Part shown: in pieces, positions 1 to 7,606 of the stretch
Numbering within the stretch: position 1 is the stretch's first letter
How the letters are laid out: every line of letters starts with the position of its first letter
From: Planctomycetota bacterium
GTDB taxonomy: Bacteria; Planctomycetota; UBA8108
Direction of reading: 5' to 3'
DNA length: 8,820 nucleotides
NCBI GenBank assembly: GCA_002695115.1
Contig: NZOA01000012.1
Coordinates: forward strand, 55,082 to 63,901
The notes under the pieces: generated by a model
What the model saw: only the letters and a program-made list of their open reading frames with translations
Database searches by the model: none
What the model was told of the DNA's origin: nothing
Program-made: the position numbers and the translations under genes

Positions 1-3000
1 TGAATCTCGTTGATGACCACCGCGCCTACCCGGGGACGCGAGTTGTCCCGCCCCAGGGTGGCGCTCTCGAGCACGGTAAAATCCCTGCCGGTTGAATGCT
101 CCCAGGTTCCGTTGCTGCGGCCCTCCTCGAGAGCTCCGTAGCTCACACCGATGATCCATTCGGCCGGCTCGATCGGCGAGCTGAGATAGAGCTCACCGCC
201 CGCGGCGGAAAGATCGAAGGCCGCCTGCAATGCCTCGCGCGAAACGACCAGGTAGCCGGCGGCGGGGACCACTGAGGCATCCGGAAGCTGGAACTTCCGC
301 ACCACCCCGGTGAGCGACCGCTCATCGCTCAGATGCCAGCCGCTGACGTCCACCTCGACAGCCCCCGGATTGTAGAGTTCGACCCCGCCCTCCCCTGAGT
401 TCGCGACCTCGTTGATCCAGACGACGGGAACCCCGCTCGCGCCATTGGCATCGCCGGGGGAACCGTGGATTTCCGCGCTCGGACGCCAGGAGCGGGACCG
501 GTCCGGATCTGCCGCGGGATCGGCAAGCACCAGGGAGCGGCCGTAACCATCGGCGGAGAGGGGCCAGTAACCTTCGTCATCGTAATCTACCGAGATGATG
601 GTCAACTCGTCCGCTCCCTTGAGGGTCAGCTTCTCACCCCCGTTGGAGAGACTGTCGCTGAATTCCCCCCTCACCGGGACTCCGGGGAAAGCCGCCAGGA
701 AGGCCTCCTCGTCGGCTACCAGGAGGTAGCGCTCACCCGGAGCCAGCACCTCCCCATCCTCGAAGCTGAACTCCACACCATTGGAGAACCTCAACCCGGA
801 GAGGTCGATGGTCAGCTCGCCCGAATTCTCGAGCTCGATGAATTCGTAATCCTGTCCGGCCGGGGGGTTGTACATGATCTCGCTGATCAGGAGAGAATCG
901 TAGTTCGGAGGCAATTTAAACACCGCCTCGTTGAGGGCGCTCCATTGCACCCCGGAGCGAATACGGGCCTTGACGATCGTATAGTCCGAGATGGTGACCG
1001 CTCCTCTATAGAGAATTGCCGCGGGGGAGAGCTCTCCGCTTCCCGGCACCCTGGGATCGCTCCCATCGATGCTGAAGTAGATCTCGCCCTGCCCCGCCGG
1101 CCTGGCCATGGCCAGGCTGAAGCCGGGATCTACAACGCCTCCGTTGCGGTTGAATGTCGGCGCGGCGATGCGGGGATAGAGTCCCGCCGAGGTCAGGGTG
1201 CGCAGCACCGCCTCCGAGCGCCGCGGAAAATAGGTCGCCAGGAGCCTGTTCTTCTCAACCTGCCAATGCGTATTCGGCCGGTAGAACTCGTAGGGACCGT
1301 TTCGCCACTGGTGAACATCGCGTCGGTAATCCCCCCACCGCGCCGATTCGCAGACGACTGCGGCCTCGACCTCATCCGCCCTGCGCAGGAAGCGAGCCGC
1401 GGCCTCCTCCGGGGTCAGGGCGCCTCCGTTGAAGAAATGCCGATGGATACGGTCACCGAAGATCACGCGGTACTCCGGATTCGCCCGCAGCCGATTGTGG
1501 ATTCCCGTGGGAGCGTTGCCCTCGTTGACGTTCACCCTATTGTCGTTGATGCCCTCGAGAATTCTCTCGGCATCCCAGCTGAAGAACCTCCACTGGCCAC
1601 CCTCCACCCGGTGGCGGGCGGCGTACCAGTTGTGGTTGTCCCAGTCGTGATTGCCTCCGTAGTAGTTCATCAGGAGGTAGTCGATGAGGTTCTCGATGTC
1701 GAGCTGGTTTCGCAGGGCGAGGAGGCGCCCGGCATCCGCGCCGACCGCCGAGGCGGCGGACTGGACCTGGCTCCAGGCGGCGGCGGTGCCATCGATGGCG
1801 CTGCCGGAGTTGAGCGCATCCCACTCCTCCTTTTCGCCTCCCATATGATCGGCGGCGAACGGCGCGCTGGGACGCTCGACCAGGTTGAAGACGCCCCAGT
1901 ACAGGCCCCCGATGTAGAGGTTTACGAAGCGTCCATAGGCTCCGGGCTGCCCCATGTCGATGGTCGTATCCTTGGCGAATTGATCGCGGATGAGCATCGC
2001 GCGGCGGCGCTGGCCGCCATCCCAGTGAACCCAGGAGTTGTTGTAGTTCGCCCTGAGCACCAGCGTGTCGAAGCTATTGACCGGGCAACCGTCAAAGAGA
2101 TCGTACTTCAGCTTCGGGCGACCGTAATCGCTCTTGAAGAGCAGGCGGAAGGAGTGCTTGGGGATGTTGGTGTTGCGGCTGGCGCCGCCGAGGATCCTGA
2201 TGCCGCAATCAATCTGGAAGCCCTCGCTCCCATCCGGGATGATGTACTCGACCGAGCCGGGACGTTCCCAGCTAACTCCCTCACCGCCGGGATTCGAATA
2301 CAATCCCCGGGGCCCGAAGATATCATCCACGCGGGCGACAATCGACAGGCTCGGAAGCGAGCGCAATCCTTCCCGAACACCCTCGGCATAGGCCGGGTTG
2401 GTAGTAATCTGAGAATCCATCTCGTAATCAGCCCGCGGCGCGCCGGTCCAACGCGTTGGGAAACCCGCCGGGTTCATCGGCTGGGAGAGAACCCTGTCCG
2501 AAAAAATATAGCTGTGGGTGCTGATGCTCGATGGCAGGTAACCATCCCGGTAGGCGGCGGCGCGAACCGTCACCACGGCTCGCGACGCGGACCCATCGAC
2601 CTCCGCGGGCCGGGTATAGAGCTCCCCCCCTCCCGGCGTAGGATCTTCACCGTCGAGGGTGTAGTAGATGCTCGCCCCCTCCGTGGCGGTAGAGAGCTCC
2701 AGCAGGAACGCATCATCGTAGAGACCTCGCTCAAAATTGAAGACGGGATCCTCTACGAAGGAAACCCTCAGTTGGGCCTCGGGGTTCTCCTCGCCAGGAC
2801 TGGGCGTGAAGAAATAGCCCGCCTGCCCGTCGGAGCCGAGTCCATAGGAATGATCAGGGCGCTGGGGAGGGACGTCCTCAAAGCGATGAACAACGCTGCG
2901 TGGCGACTCTGCGCTGTAGAGATAGAGCTCCTCGCCATCGGAGCTGAGCCTGAAGCTGGCATGCAGCTCACCACGCGGATCGACGCGATCCTTCCCGGAG

Positions 3001-4148
3001 GCGAAGATGACGAGATACCCCCCGGCATCGATGCTCACGTCGGGAAAAACCCACTTGCCCGGCCGGTCCGGATCATCACTCAGCGACCAGCCTGCCAGCC
3101 CCACCGCGGTGGGGCCATCGTTATGGAGCTCGATCCAGTCGGAGCTGTCGTCGTCCTCATCGCGCAACCCGGCGCGATTGGAACTCAGCAGCTCGTTGAT
3201 GACAATCGGGGCCAGGGGAGCATCCGGATCCAGCAGGCAGCTCCAGGTGGCTCCCTGGAAGCTATTGGGCGACTTCGCCTGGTCGACAATGCCGGAACCC
3301 GCGCTCCAGCTGAAGATCACCTCTCCAACAGGCGGCTGCTCAAAGGTAAAAACGTAGGGGCCCGCGCCAAAACCCTGGACACCGGCGGCGGCCGTTCCGT
3401 TCACGAGAAGGTCCGAAGCATCGACTCCCGACACCGGCTCATCGAAGACGAGCTCCACCTGCCCGAGGCGGCGCACGACGGAACCGGGCGAGGGAATCGT
3501 CGAGGCCAGGCCCGGCGGGGTGACGTCGGGGCCGAAAGGATCGACCAGGGTCATATCAAATACGAAATCGCTGCTGGTGGCGGAAACGTTGAAGGCCTGG
3601 ACCGCCAGCAGGTTCGTGCCCTCGACTATGTATTCCCGGACGCCCGGCAGGACGAAGGACTCGAACTCCCTCGCCTCATGGCTGCGCAGGGCATCATCCT
3701 CGATGCTGATGGGATCGCCGGCCTCACCCGGCATGTTCACCCTCAGGACCTCGACCCCGTTGATCCAGGCTATGAATCCATCATCGTAGAGGGAGGAGAA
3801 GGTGTAGCTCTCCAGGCTCGCGAGCGAAACGACCTCGAAGCTCTTCCTGAGGAAGATTGAGGTGTAGTTTCTCCTCATCGGAGGATCCAGTTCGGAAAGA
3901 TCCGTCACCACGAACGCCTCTCCGTAACCGATGGCAGCCGCAGCGGCAGTCCACCCCGTGTCATCGAAACCCGGTAAACGCCAGGCGCCGGGATCCGGGC
4001 TCGATGCTTCCTCGCTACCACTGAGGTACCGCCAATCCGCCTCAGCGGGAACCAGGACAGTCTCCGCCGCGCGCAGCGAAAACGTGCAGAGAAGCAGCGA
4101 CAGGCAGGCGACACCCAGCCTCAGGTTTGAAGGATAACGGTATTTCAT
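1..4148 (-). CDS. Giant secreted CotH-kinase / lamin-tail-domain protein, C-terminus beyond left edge
   Basis: Translating the minus strand from the ATG at 4148 gives 1382 uninterrupted codons to the left edge. Modules in order: signal peptide about 1-28 (hydrophobic core, cleavage near SLRA/AE); beta-sandwich module about 30-205 (FDDTGW, IGYG, YDDGFIAWINGVEV, TSSDF); Ig-like domain about 208-304; lamin-tail domain about 314-470 (IVINELLSSN, DWIELHN, GWSLSDD); chitobiase-like domain about 488-570 (IYYTLDGEDP); CotH kinase about 598-960; second chitobiase-like domain about 1011-1098 (IYFSIDGSDP); lamin-tail domains about 1106-1240 and 1262-1375; a further one starts at VVINEI. CotH hallmarks are FRLLFKSDYG (687-696), GGLYWGVFNLVERP (767-780), GGNHDWDNHN (851-860) and SWDAER (877-882); the aspartates in the last two are candidate metal or catalytic residues. 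CotH proteins of Bacillus spores phosphorylate coat proteins; the substrate here is unknown. An in-frame TAA at 4185-4187 precedes the ATG, so no long N-terminal extension is possible. Confidence 0.93.
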   Translation of the reverse strand, partial: MKYRYPSNLRLGVACLSLLLCTFSLRAAETVLVPAEADWRYLSGSEEASSPDPGAWRLPGFDDTGWTAAAAAIGYGEAFVVTDLSELDPPMRRNYTSIFLRKSFEVVSLASLESYTFSSLYDDGFIAWINGVEVLRVNMPGEAGDPISIEDDALRSHEAREFESFVLPGVREYIVEGTNLLAVQAFNVSATSSDFVFDMTLVDPFGPDVTPPGLASTIPSPGSVVRRLGQVELVFDEPVSGVDASDLLVNGTAAAGVQGFGAGPYVFTFEQPPVGEVIFSWSAGSGIVDQAKSPNSFQGATWSCLLDPDAPLAPIVINELLSSNRAGLRDEDDDSSDWIELHNDGPTAVGLAGWSLSDDPDRPGKWVFPDVSIDAGGYLVIFASGKDRVDPRGELHASFRLSSDGEELYLYSAESPRSVVHRFEDVPPQRPDHSYGLGSDGQAGYFFTPSPGEENPEAQLRVSFVEDPVFNFERGLYDDAFLLELSTATEGASIYYTLDGEDPTPGGGELYTRPAEVDGSASRAVVTVRAAAYRDGYLPSSISTHSYIFSDRVLSQPMNPAGFPTRWTGAPRADYEMDSQITTNPAYAEGVREGLRSLPSLSIVARVDDIFGPRGLYSNPGGEGVSWERPGSVEYIIPDGSEGFQIDCGIRILGGASRNTNIPKHSFRLLFKSDYGRPKLKYDLFDGCPVNSFDTLVLRANYNNSWVHWDGGQRRRAMLIRDQFAKDTTIDMGQPGAYGRFVNLYIGGLYWGVFNLVERPSAPFAADHMGGEKEEWDALNSGSAIDGTAAAWSQVQSAASAVGADAGRLLALRNQLDIENLIDYLLMNYYGGNHDWDNHNWYAARHRVEGGQWRFFSWDAERILEGINDNRVNVNEGNAPTGIHNRLRANPEYRVIFGDRIHRHFFNGGALTPEEAAARFLRRADEVEAAVVCESARWGDYRRDVHQWRNGPYEFYRPNTHWQVEKNRLLATYFPRRSEAVLRTLTSAGLYPRIAAPTFNRNGGVVDPGFSLAMARPAGQGEIYFSIDGSDPRVPGSGELSPAAILYRGAVTISDYTIVKARIRSGVQWSALNEAVFKLPPNYDSLLISEIMYNPPAGQDYEFIELENSGELTIDLSGLRFSNGVEFSFEDGEVLAPGERYLLVADEEAFLAAFPGVPVRGEFSDSLSNGGEKLTLKGADELTIISVDYDDEGYWPLSADGYGRSLVLADPAADPDRSRSWRPSAEIHGSPGDANGASGVPVVWINEVANSGEGGVELYNPGAVEVDVSGWHLSDERSLTGVVRKFQLPDASVVPAAGYLVVSREALQAAFDLSAAGGELYLSSPIEPAEWIIGVSYGALEEGRSNGTWEHSTGRDFTVLESATLGRDNSRPRVGAVVINEI

Positions 4149-4190
4149 GGAGAATACGCCAGGGTCGGGAACGGTCAGCGATGATTACCT

Positions 4191-4220
4191 ATTGTACTAC
4201 CCCCCAGCCGACAGGGTCCA
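4191..4220 (-). promoter_or_regulatory. Candidate sigma-70-like promoter for the CotH-domain gene
   Basis: On the minus strand TACAAT (4191-4196) matches the -10 consensus at five of six bases. It lies 18 bases downstream of TGGACC (4215-4220), a four-of-six match to the -35 box. Transcription would begin near 4184, about 36 bases before the ATG. No clear Shine-Dalgarno sequence precedes that ATG. The match is by eye only, and planctomycete promoters are often poor matches to the E. coli consensus. Confidence 0.3.
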
Positions 4221-4244
4221 TCCGCAAAGCCATCGCGCCGGTCC

Positions 4245-4260
4245 GCCAGTGGAATCTGGC
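4245..4260. repeat. Short inverted repeat in the divergent intergenic region
   Basis: GCCAG (4245-4249) and CTGGC (4256-4260) form a perfect 5-bp inverted repeat around a 6-base spacer, about 35 bases upstream of the dehydrogenase start. It could be an operator half-site pair or a small hairpin in the leader, but a repeat this short is expected by chance in GC-rich DNA. The rest of the 147-bp divergent region holds no gene. Confidence 0.2.
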
Positions 4261-4295
4261 TGGTCACCCCGACCGCTTACTGGCAGAATGCCGGC

Positions 4296-5312
4296 ATGAA
4301 GACGATTGTCCTGGAGGAGCCGGGCAAGCTGGTGGTCACCGAGACCGAGCCTCCCGCTGAGATCGGCGGAGCTGAGACCCTTGTAAGGGTCCGCAGCGTA
4401 GGAATCTGCGGAACGGACCTGCACGCCTACCGCGGCCGCCAGCCTTTCTTCGAATACCCCCGTATCCTCGGCCATGAACTCGGTGTCGAGATACTCGAAA
4501 CGGGCGAGAGCTCCAGCGGCCTGCACGCCGGAGACCTCTGCTCGGTCGAGCCCTACCTCAACTGCGGAGACTGCGTCGCCTGCCGGGCCGACCGGCCCAA
4601 TTGCTGCGCCAGCCTCCAGGTGCTCGGGGTGCATATCGACGGCGGCATGCGCGAGGTCATCTCCGTGCCCACCAGCAAGCTTCATCGGTCCGCGGAGCTG
4701 TCGGCGGACCAGCTGGCGCTGGTAGAGACCCTGGGAATCGGCTCCCACGCGGTGGAGAGAGCCTCCCTCACCCCCGGGGAATCCGTCCTGGTGACAGGCT
4801 GCGGACCGATCGGGCTGAGCGTCATCCAGTTCGCCCAGCTGGCCGAGGCGCGCCTGAGCGTCATCGATCTCGATCCCGAACGCCTGCGGTTCTGCCGGGA
4901 TCATTTCAACGTCGAGAACACGATCGTCGCAGGAGAGAACGCCCGTGCGGAATTGGCCGAGGCGCTCAGCGGCGAGCTGCCGACCGCGGTTTTCGATGCC
5001 ACCGGCAACGCGAACTCCATGATGGGCAGCTTCCAATACGTCTCCCAGGGAGGCCGGATCATCTTCGCAGGTATCGTAATGGACGACATCACCTTCCACG
5101 ATCCGGACTTCCACCGCATGGAGCTCACCATCCTGGCCAGCCGCAACTGCCGGCCGCAGGATTTCAGGCGCATCATCGCCGGAATGGAGTCCGGCTCCAT
5201 CGACACGCGTCCCTGGATCACCCATCGCTCCGGCTGCGAAGATTTCGTCGCGGCTTTCGGACAATGGGTCGAGCCCGGCTCCGGGGTCATAAAGGCCGTC
5301 CTCGATATGTAG
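4296..5312 (+). CDS. Zinc-dependent MDR alcohol/polyol dehydrogenase (RspB/LgoD-like)
   Basis: A 338-residue cytosolic medium-chain dehydrogenase, the usual family length. The N-terminal GroES-like domain carries the catalytic-zinc motif GICGTD (Cys38) and GHE (His60, Glu61), with Glu144 as a possible further ligand. Structural-zinc cysteines lie at 90, 93, 96 and 104. The Rossmann fold has GCGPIG (168-173), and Asp191 at the end of the second strand suggests NAD rather than NADP. Overall sequence recalls E. coli RspB and L-gulonate/L-galactonate dehydrogenases (LGVH.DGG, GPIGL, ITH near the C-terminus), so oxidation of a sugar acid or polyol is plausible, but the substrate cannot be read from sequence. 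It is divergent from the CotH gene and 165 bases upstream of the next gene's start, so it is probably monocistronic. No strong ribosome site precedes the ATG, but homology begins at MKTIVLEEPG. Confidence 0.93.
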   Translation: MKTIVLEEPGKLVVTETEPPAEIGGAETLVRVRSVGICGTDLHAYRGRQPFFEYPRILGHELGVEILETGESSSGLHAGDLCSVEPYLNCGDCVACRADRPNCCASLQVLGVHIDGGMREVISVPTSKLHRSAELSADQLALVETLGIGSHAVERASLTPGESVLVTGCGPIGLSVIQFAQLAEARLSVIDLDPERLRFCRDHFNVENTIVAGENARAELAEALSGELPTAVFDATGNANSMMGSFQYVSQGGRIIFAGIVMDDITFHDPDFHRMELTILASRNCRPQDFRRIIAGMESGSIDTRPWITHRSGCEDFVAAFGQWVEPGSGVIKAVLDM

Positions 5313-5477
5313 ACTCACGGGCCGGCCTTGCGACTTTCATTTCTTGCCGAGCAGGGCCCGGAGGGTTAACCTTAGAAGTTCAGGCATCGGCGCCTATGAG
5401 GGTCTGATTAGCAACCGGGAGAATTCGCGGGCTCCACCGGGGTCCTCTCGTAACTGAATTCAAGGATGTTTGTTTCA
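5313..5477. other. Intergenic region between the dehydrogenase and the dockerin-like gene
   Basis: This 165-base stretch has no convincing ORF, tRNA or T-tailed terminator hairpin. It contains small palindromes (GGTTAACC near 5364, GGCGCC near 5389) and two GAATTC sites. The promoter of the following gene presumably lies here, but I cannot place it with confidence. The Shine-Dalgarno-like AAGGA at 5462-5466 sits 11 bases before the ATG at 5478. Confidence 0.5.
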
Positions 5478-6665
5478 ATGACATCAAAGACAACAACCGG
5501 CCGCTGGCTCATGCTCTCGGCCTTGCTCGGCTGCCTGCAGCTTGCGGGCACTGACCTCCTCAAAGCCCAGGATAAGCTGCCCGAGCCGGTCCTCTTTCTC
5601 GACGAGGGCGAAGAGTACACCTATTTCAGGGGAACCGAGGAGCCCCCGGTCGACTGGAACACCCTCGAATTCGACGATTTCGACTGGGAGGTCGGTAATT
5701 CCGGTTTCGGCTACGGAGATGTGGATGACAATACGATCATCGACGACATGCAGAACTCGTACCTGAGTATCTACATCCGCAAGTTCATCAACATCGACGA
5801 TCTCGGCGCGATCAATTTCATCCAGCTCGGCATGCGCTACGACGATGGTTTCATCGCCTACCTCAACGGAGTGGAGATCGCCAGGTCGTTGAGCATGGGA
5901 CCAGCCGGAATCCCGGCGAATTTCGACACCCCTGCCTCGGACCATGAGTCAACGCCCACGCCGGAATGGTTCAATTTTTCCCTCGATGCTCTCGACGTGC
6001 TCCAGGAAGGCGAGAACATCCTGGCGATCGAGGGGCACAATACGAACCTGACCAGCTCCGACTTCACCCTCATCCCCTACCTTCGCTACTACGACAACGT
6101 CTGTCCCTACAGGATGACCTGTACCGAGCGCAACAGCGGCGGCGTCCGCCTGGTCTGGTACAACGTGATCACGCCTCCGCCATATGAGTCCATCGACGTC
6201 TACCGAAACGGCGAGTTCCTGGGCAATCCCAGCACCCCTAGATCGCGGATTTTCACCGACCGGGAAGCCCCACCCGGGGAACACGTCTACGAGATATCCG
6301 TCACGACCCTCGACGGCACCAATTGCTCCGAGGTGAACCCCCTGAGCTGCACCATCGTGCTGGAAGGGGAAAAGATTCCTCCGGCCACCGGCTTCCGCCG
6401 GGGAGACGCGGATGATTCCGGAGTCGTCAACCTCACCGACGGCATCTTCATCCTGAGCTGGCTCTTTCGAGGGGGAGGATCGCCGACCTGCCAGGATTCT
6501 TCCGACGCCGACGACAACGGCGCCATCAACCTGACCGACGCTATCTTCCTGCTCGTTCACCTCTTCCGCACCGGGCCGGCACCGCCGGCCCCCGGCATGC
6601 AGAACTGCGGAGCCGATGGTACGTCCGACGATACCCTGGCCGACTGCGACTACAACTCCTGCTAG
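5478..6665 (+). CDS. Exported modular protein: beta-sandwich, fibronectin-like domain, paired dockerin/EF-hand tail
   Basis: A 395-residue protein. Start chosen at 5478 because AAGGA lies 11 bases upstream; the in-frame ATG at 5466 overlaps that AAGGA and would add four residues. A signal peptide of about 30 residues ends LKA/Q; LLGC at 16-19 is a weaker lipobox alternative. Residues about 40-205 match the N-terminal module of the CotH protein (FDDFDW, GFGYGDV, YDDGFIAYLNGVEI, TSSDFTL). Residues about 207-300 look fibronectin-III-like (VRLVWYN, IDVYRNG, HVYEISV) and contain four cysteines. Two calcium-binding dockerin-type loops follow: D310-D312-S314-N318-D321 and D343-D345-N347-N351-D354, each followed by a hydrophobic helix (ILSWLF, LLVHLF). 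The last 19 residues hold Cys377, Cys390 and terminal Cys395. Such tails are common on planctomycete exported proteins and may act in sorting or surface attachment. No enzymatic domain was seen, so a structural or binding role is likely. Confidence 0.9.
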   Translation: MTSKTTTGRWLMLSALLGCLQLAGTDLLKAQDKLPEPVLFLDEGEEYTYFRGTEEPPVDWNTLEFDDFDWEVGNSGFGYGDVDDNTIIDDMQNSYLSIYIRKFINIDDLGAINFIQLGMRYDDGFIAYLNGVEIARSLSMGPAGIPANFDTPASDHESTPTPEWFNFSLDALDVLQEGENILAIEGHNTNLTSSDFTLIPYLRYYDNVCPYRMTCTERNSGGVRLVWYNVITPPPYESIDVYRNGEFLGNPSTPRSRIFTDREAPPGEHVYEISVTTLDGTNCSEVNPLSCTIVLEGEKIPPATGFRRGDADDSGVVNLTDGIFILSWLFRGGGSPTCQDSSDADDNGAINLTDAIFLLVHLFRTGPAPPAPGMQNCGADGTSDDTLADCDYNSC

Positions 6666-6679
6666 GAGAAGCGGAGCGC

Positions 6680-7582
6680 TCAGACGACCTGTTCGCCCCT
6701 ATGCGCCGTCAGCTTGAGGTAGAGCTCCGAGAGCCGCGCGGTAAGCGGACCGGGAATCTCGGTCGTGCCGATCGGCCGGCCATCGACCTGCGTCACCGCC
6801 GCCAGCTCCCCCATGGTCCCCGTACAGAACATCTCCTCCGCCCTGTATACCTCGGTCAGGGAGATATCCTTCACCCCGCAGGGAATCTCGCTACGCTCAC
6901 AGAGATCGAGGACGGTCGCCCTGGTGATTCCTTCCGGGCAGGCCTTCAGGTGGCTGGTGAGAACCGTTCCGTCCTCGACGATGAAGACATGTGTGGCGTT
7001 CGTCTCCGCCACGAAACCATGGACATCGAGCATCAGGGCATCATCCGCACCGGCGGCGTTGGCCTCGATCTTGGCAAGAATGGACTGCACCAGGTTGTTG
7101 GAATGGATCTTCGGATCCAGGCAGTCAGGCGGGAACCTGCGAATCGATGAGGTCACCAGGCTGAGACCCGACTTGTCGTAGACCGGGGCCTTGTGTTCCG
7201 CCAGGATAATCAGGGTCGGACCGGACTGGTTCAGGCGGGGATCCATTCCCGATGTCAGCTTCACGCCCCTCGTCAGGGTCAGCCGGATGTGCACCCCATC
7301 CTCCATCGAGTTGGCCTCGAGCGTACGGCGGATCTCCGCGATGATCTCTTCGTGGGAAGGTATCTCGGTAAAGGCGAGAGCGAGAGCCGAGCTTCGCAAC
7401 CTGTCGAGGTGCTCGGTGAGCTTGAAGATCTTGCCATCGTAGAGACGCAGTCCCTCCCAGACGCCATCTCCCCCCTGCACGATCGAATCGAAGGGACTGA
7501 TCGCCGCCTCATCACGGTGCACGAGCTTGCCGTTGATATTGACGATCAGGTCACGATTCTTTTCGTTGAACTGCTGCAACAT
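6680..7582 (-). CDS. Class IV PLP aminotransferase, branched-chain amino acid aminotransferase-like
   Basis: A 300-residue cytosolic fold-type IV PLP enzyme, close to the usual BCAT length of about 300-310. Visible motifs: FDSIVQGGDGVWEGLRLYDG (31-50, N-terminal domain), HLDRL (58-62), HIRLTLTRG (98-106), the presumed PLP lysine K158 in DPKIHSNN, AGADDALMLD (177-186), E193 in FVAETNATHVF as the presumed pyridine-nitrogen partner, PEGITRATVLDL, and GTMGELAAV near the C-terminus. By family it would move an amino group between an amino acid and a 2-oxo acid. The sequence resembles a plant BCAT-like subgroup more than E. coli IlvE, so a housekeeping role in Ile/Leu/Val synthesis is not assured and I give no symbol. 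It starts 3 bases after the stop of the sulfotransferase-like gene, with GGGAG about 10 bases before the ATG inside that gene's end: translation is probably coupled. It ends 14 bases from the convergent dockerin-like gene. Confidence 0.92.
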   Translation of the reverse strand: MLQQFNEKNRDLIVNINGKLVHRDEAAISPFDSIVQGGDGVWEGLRLYDGKIFKLTEHLDRLRSSALALAFTEIPSHEEIIAEIRRTLEANSMEDGVHIRLTLTRGVKLTSGMDPRLNQSGPTLIILAEHKAPVYDKSGLSLVTSSIRRFPPDCLDPKIHSNNLVQSILAKIEANAAGADDALMLDVHGFVAETNATHVFIVEDGTVLTSHLKACPEGITRATVLDLCERSEIPCGVKDISLTEVYRAEEMFCTGTMGELAAVTQVDGRPIGTTEIPGPLTARLSELYLKLTAHRGEQVV

Positions 7583-7606
7583 AGCTCATCCGCTCCCAAG
7601 ACGGTA
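7583..7606 (-). promoter_or_regulatory. Ribosome binding site and translational coupling junction
   Basis: The stop TGA (7586-7588) of the sulfotransferase-like gene is followed by three bases and the ATG of the aminotransferase. GGGAG lies about 10 bases upstream of that ATG, inside the preceding gene. This layout is typical of coupled translation of two subunits or successive enzymes. Confidence 0.55.

Noticed and set aside
465..3860. Plus-strand open frame of 1131 codons
   Set aside because: It is codon-aligned antisense to the CotH gene. Its stops would need the sense codons TTA, CTA or TCA, which are rare in this GC-rich gene, so a long antisense frame is expected. Its product shows no recognisable domain, while the minus strand gives a clean signal peptide and known domains.
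4197..5318. Minus-strand open frame of 373 codons over the dehydrogenase
   Set aside because: It is codon-aligned antisense to a well-recognised zinc dehydrogenase, and its product lacks family features.
5313..5365. Possible terminator after the dehydrogenase (GGGCCGGCC and GGGCCC motifs)
   Set aside because: The GC-rich palindromes are very short and not followed by a T-run. The evidence is too weak for a terminator call.
4601..5407. Plus-strand frame of 268 codons inside the dehydrogenase
   Set aside because: It is a shifted frame of the dehydrogenase, Arg/His/Pro-rich and without a recognisable domain.
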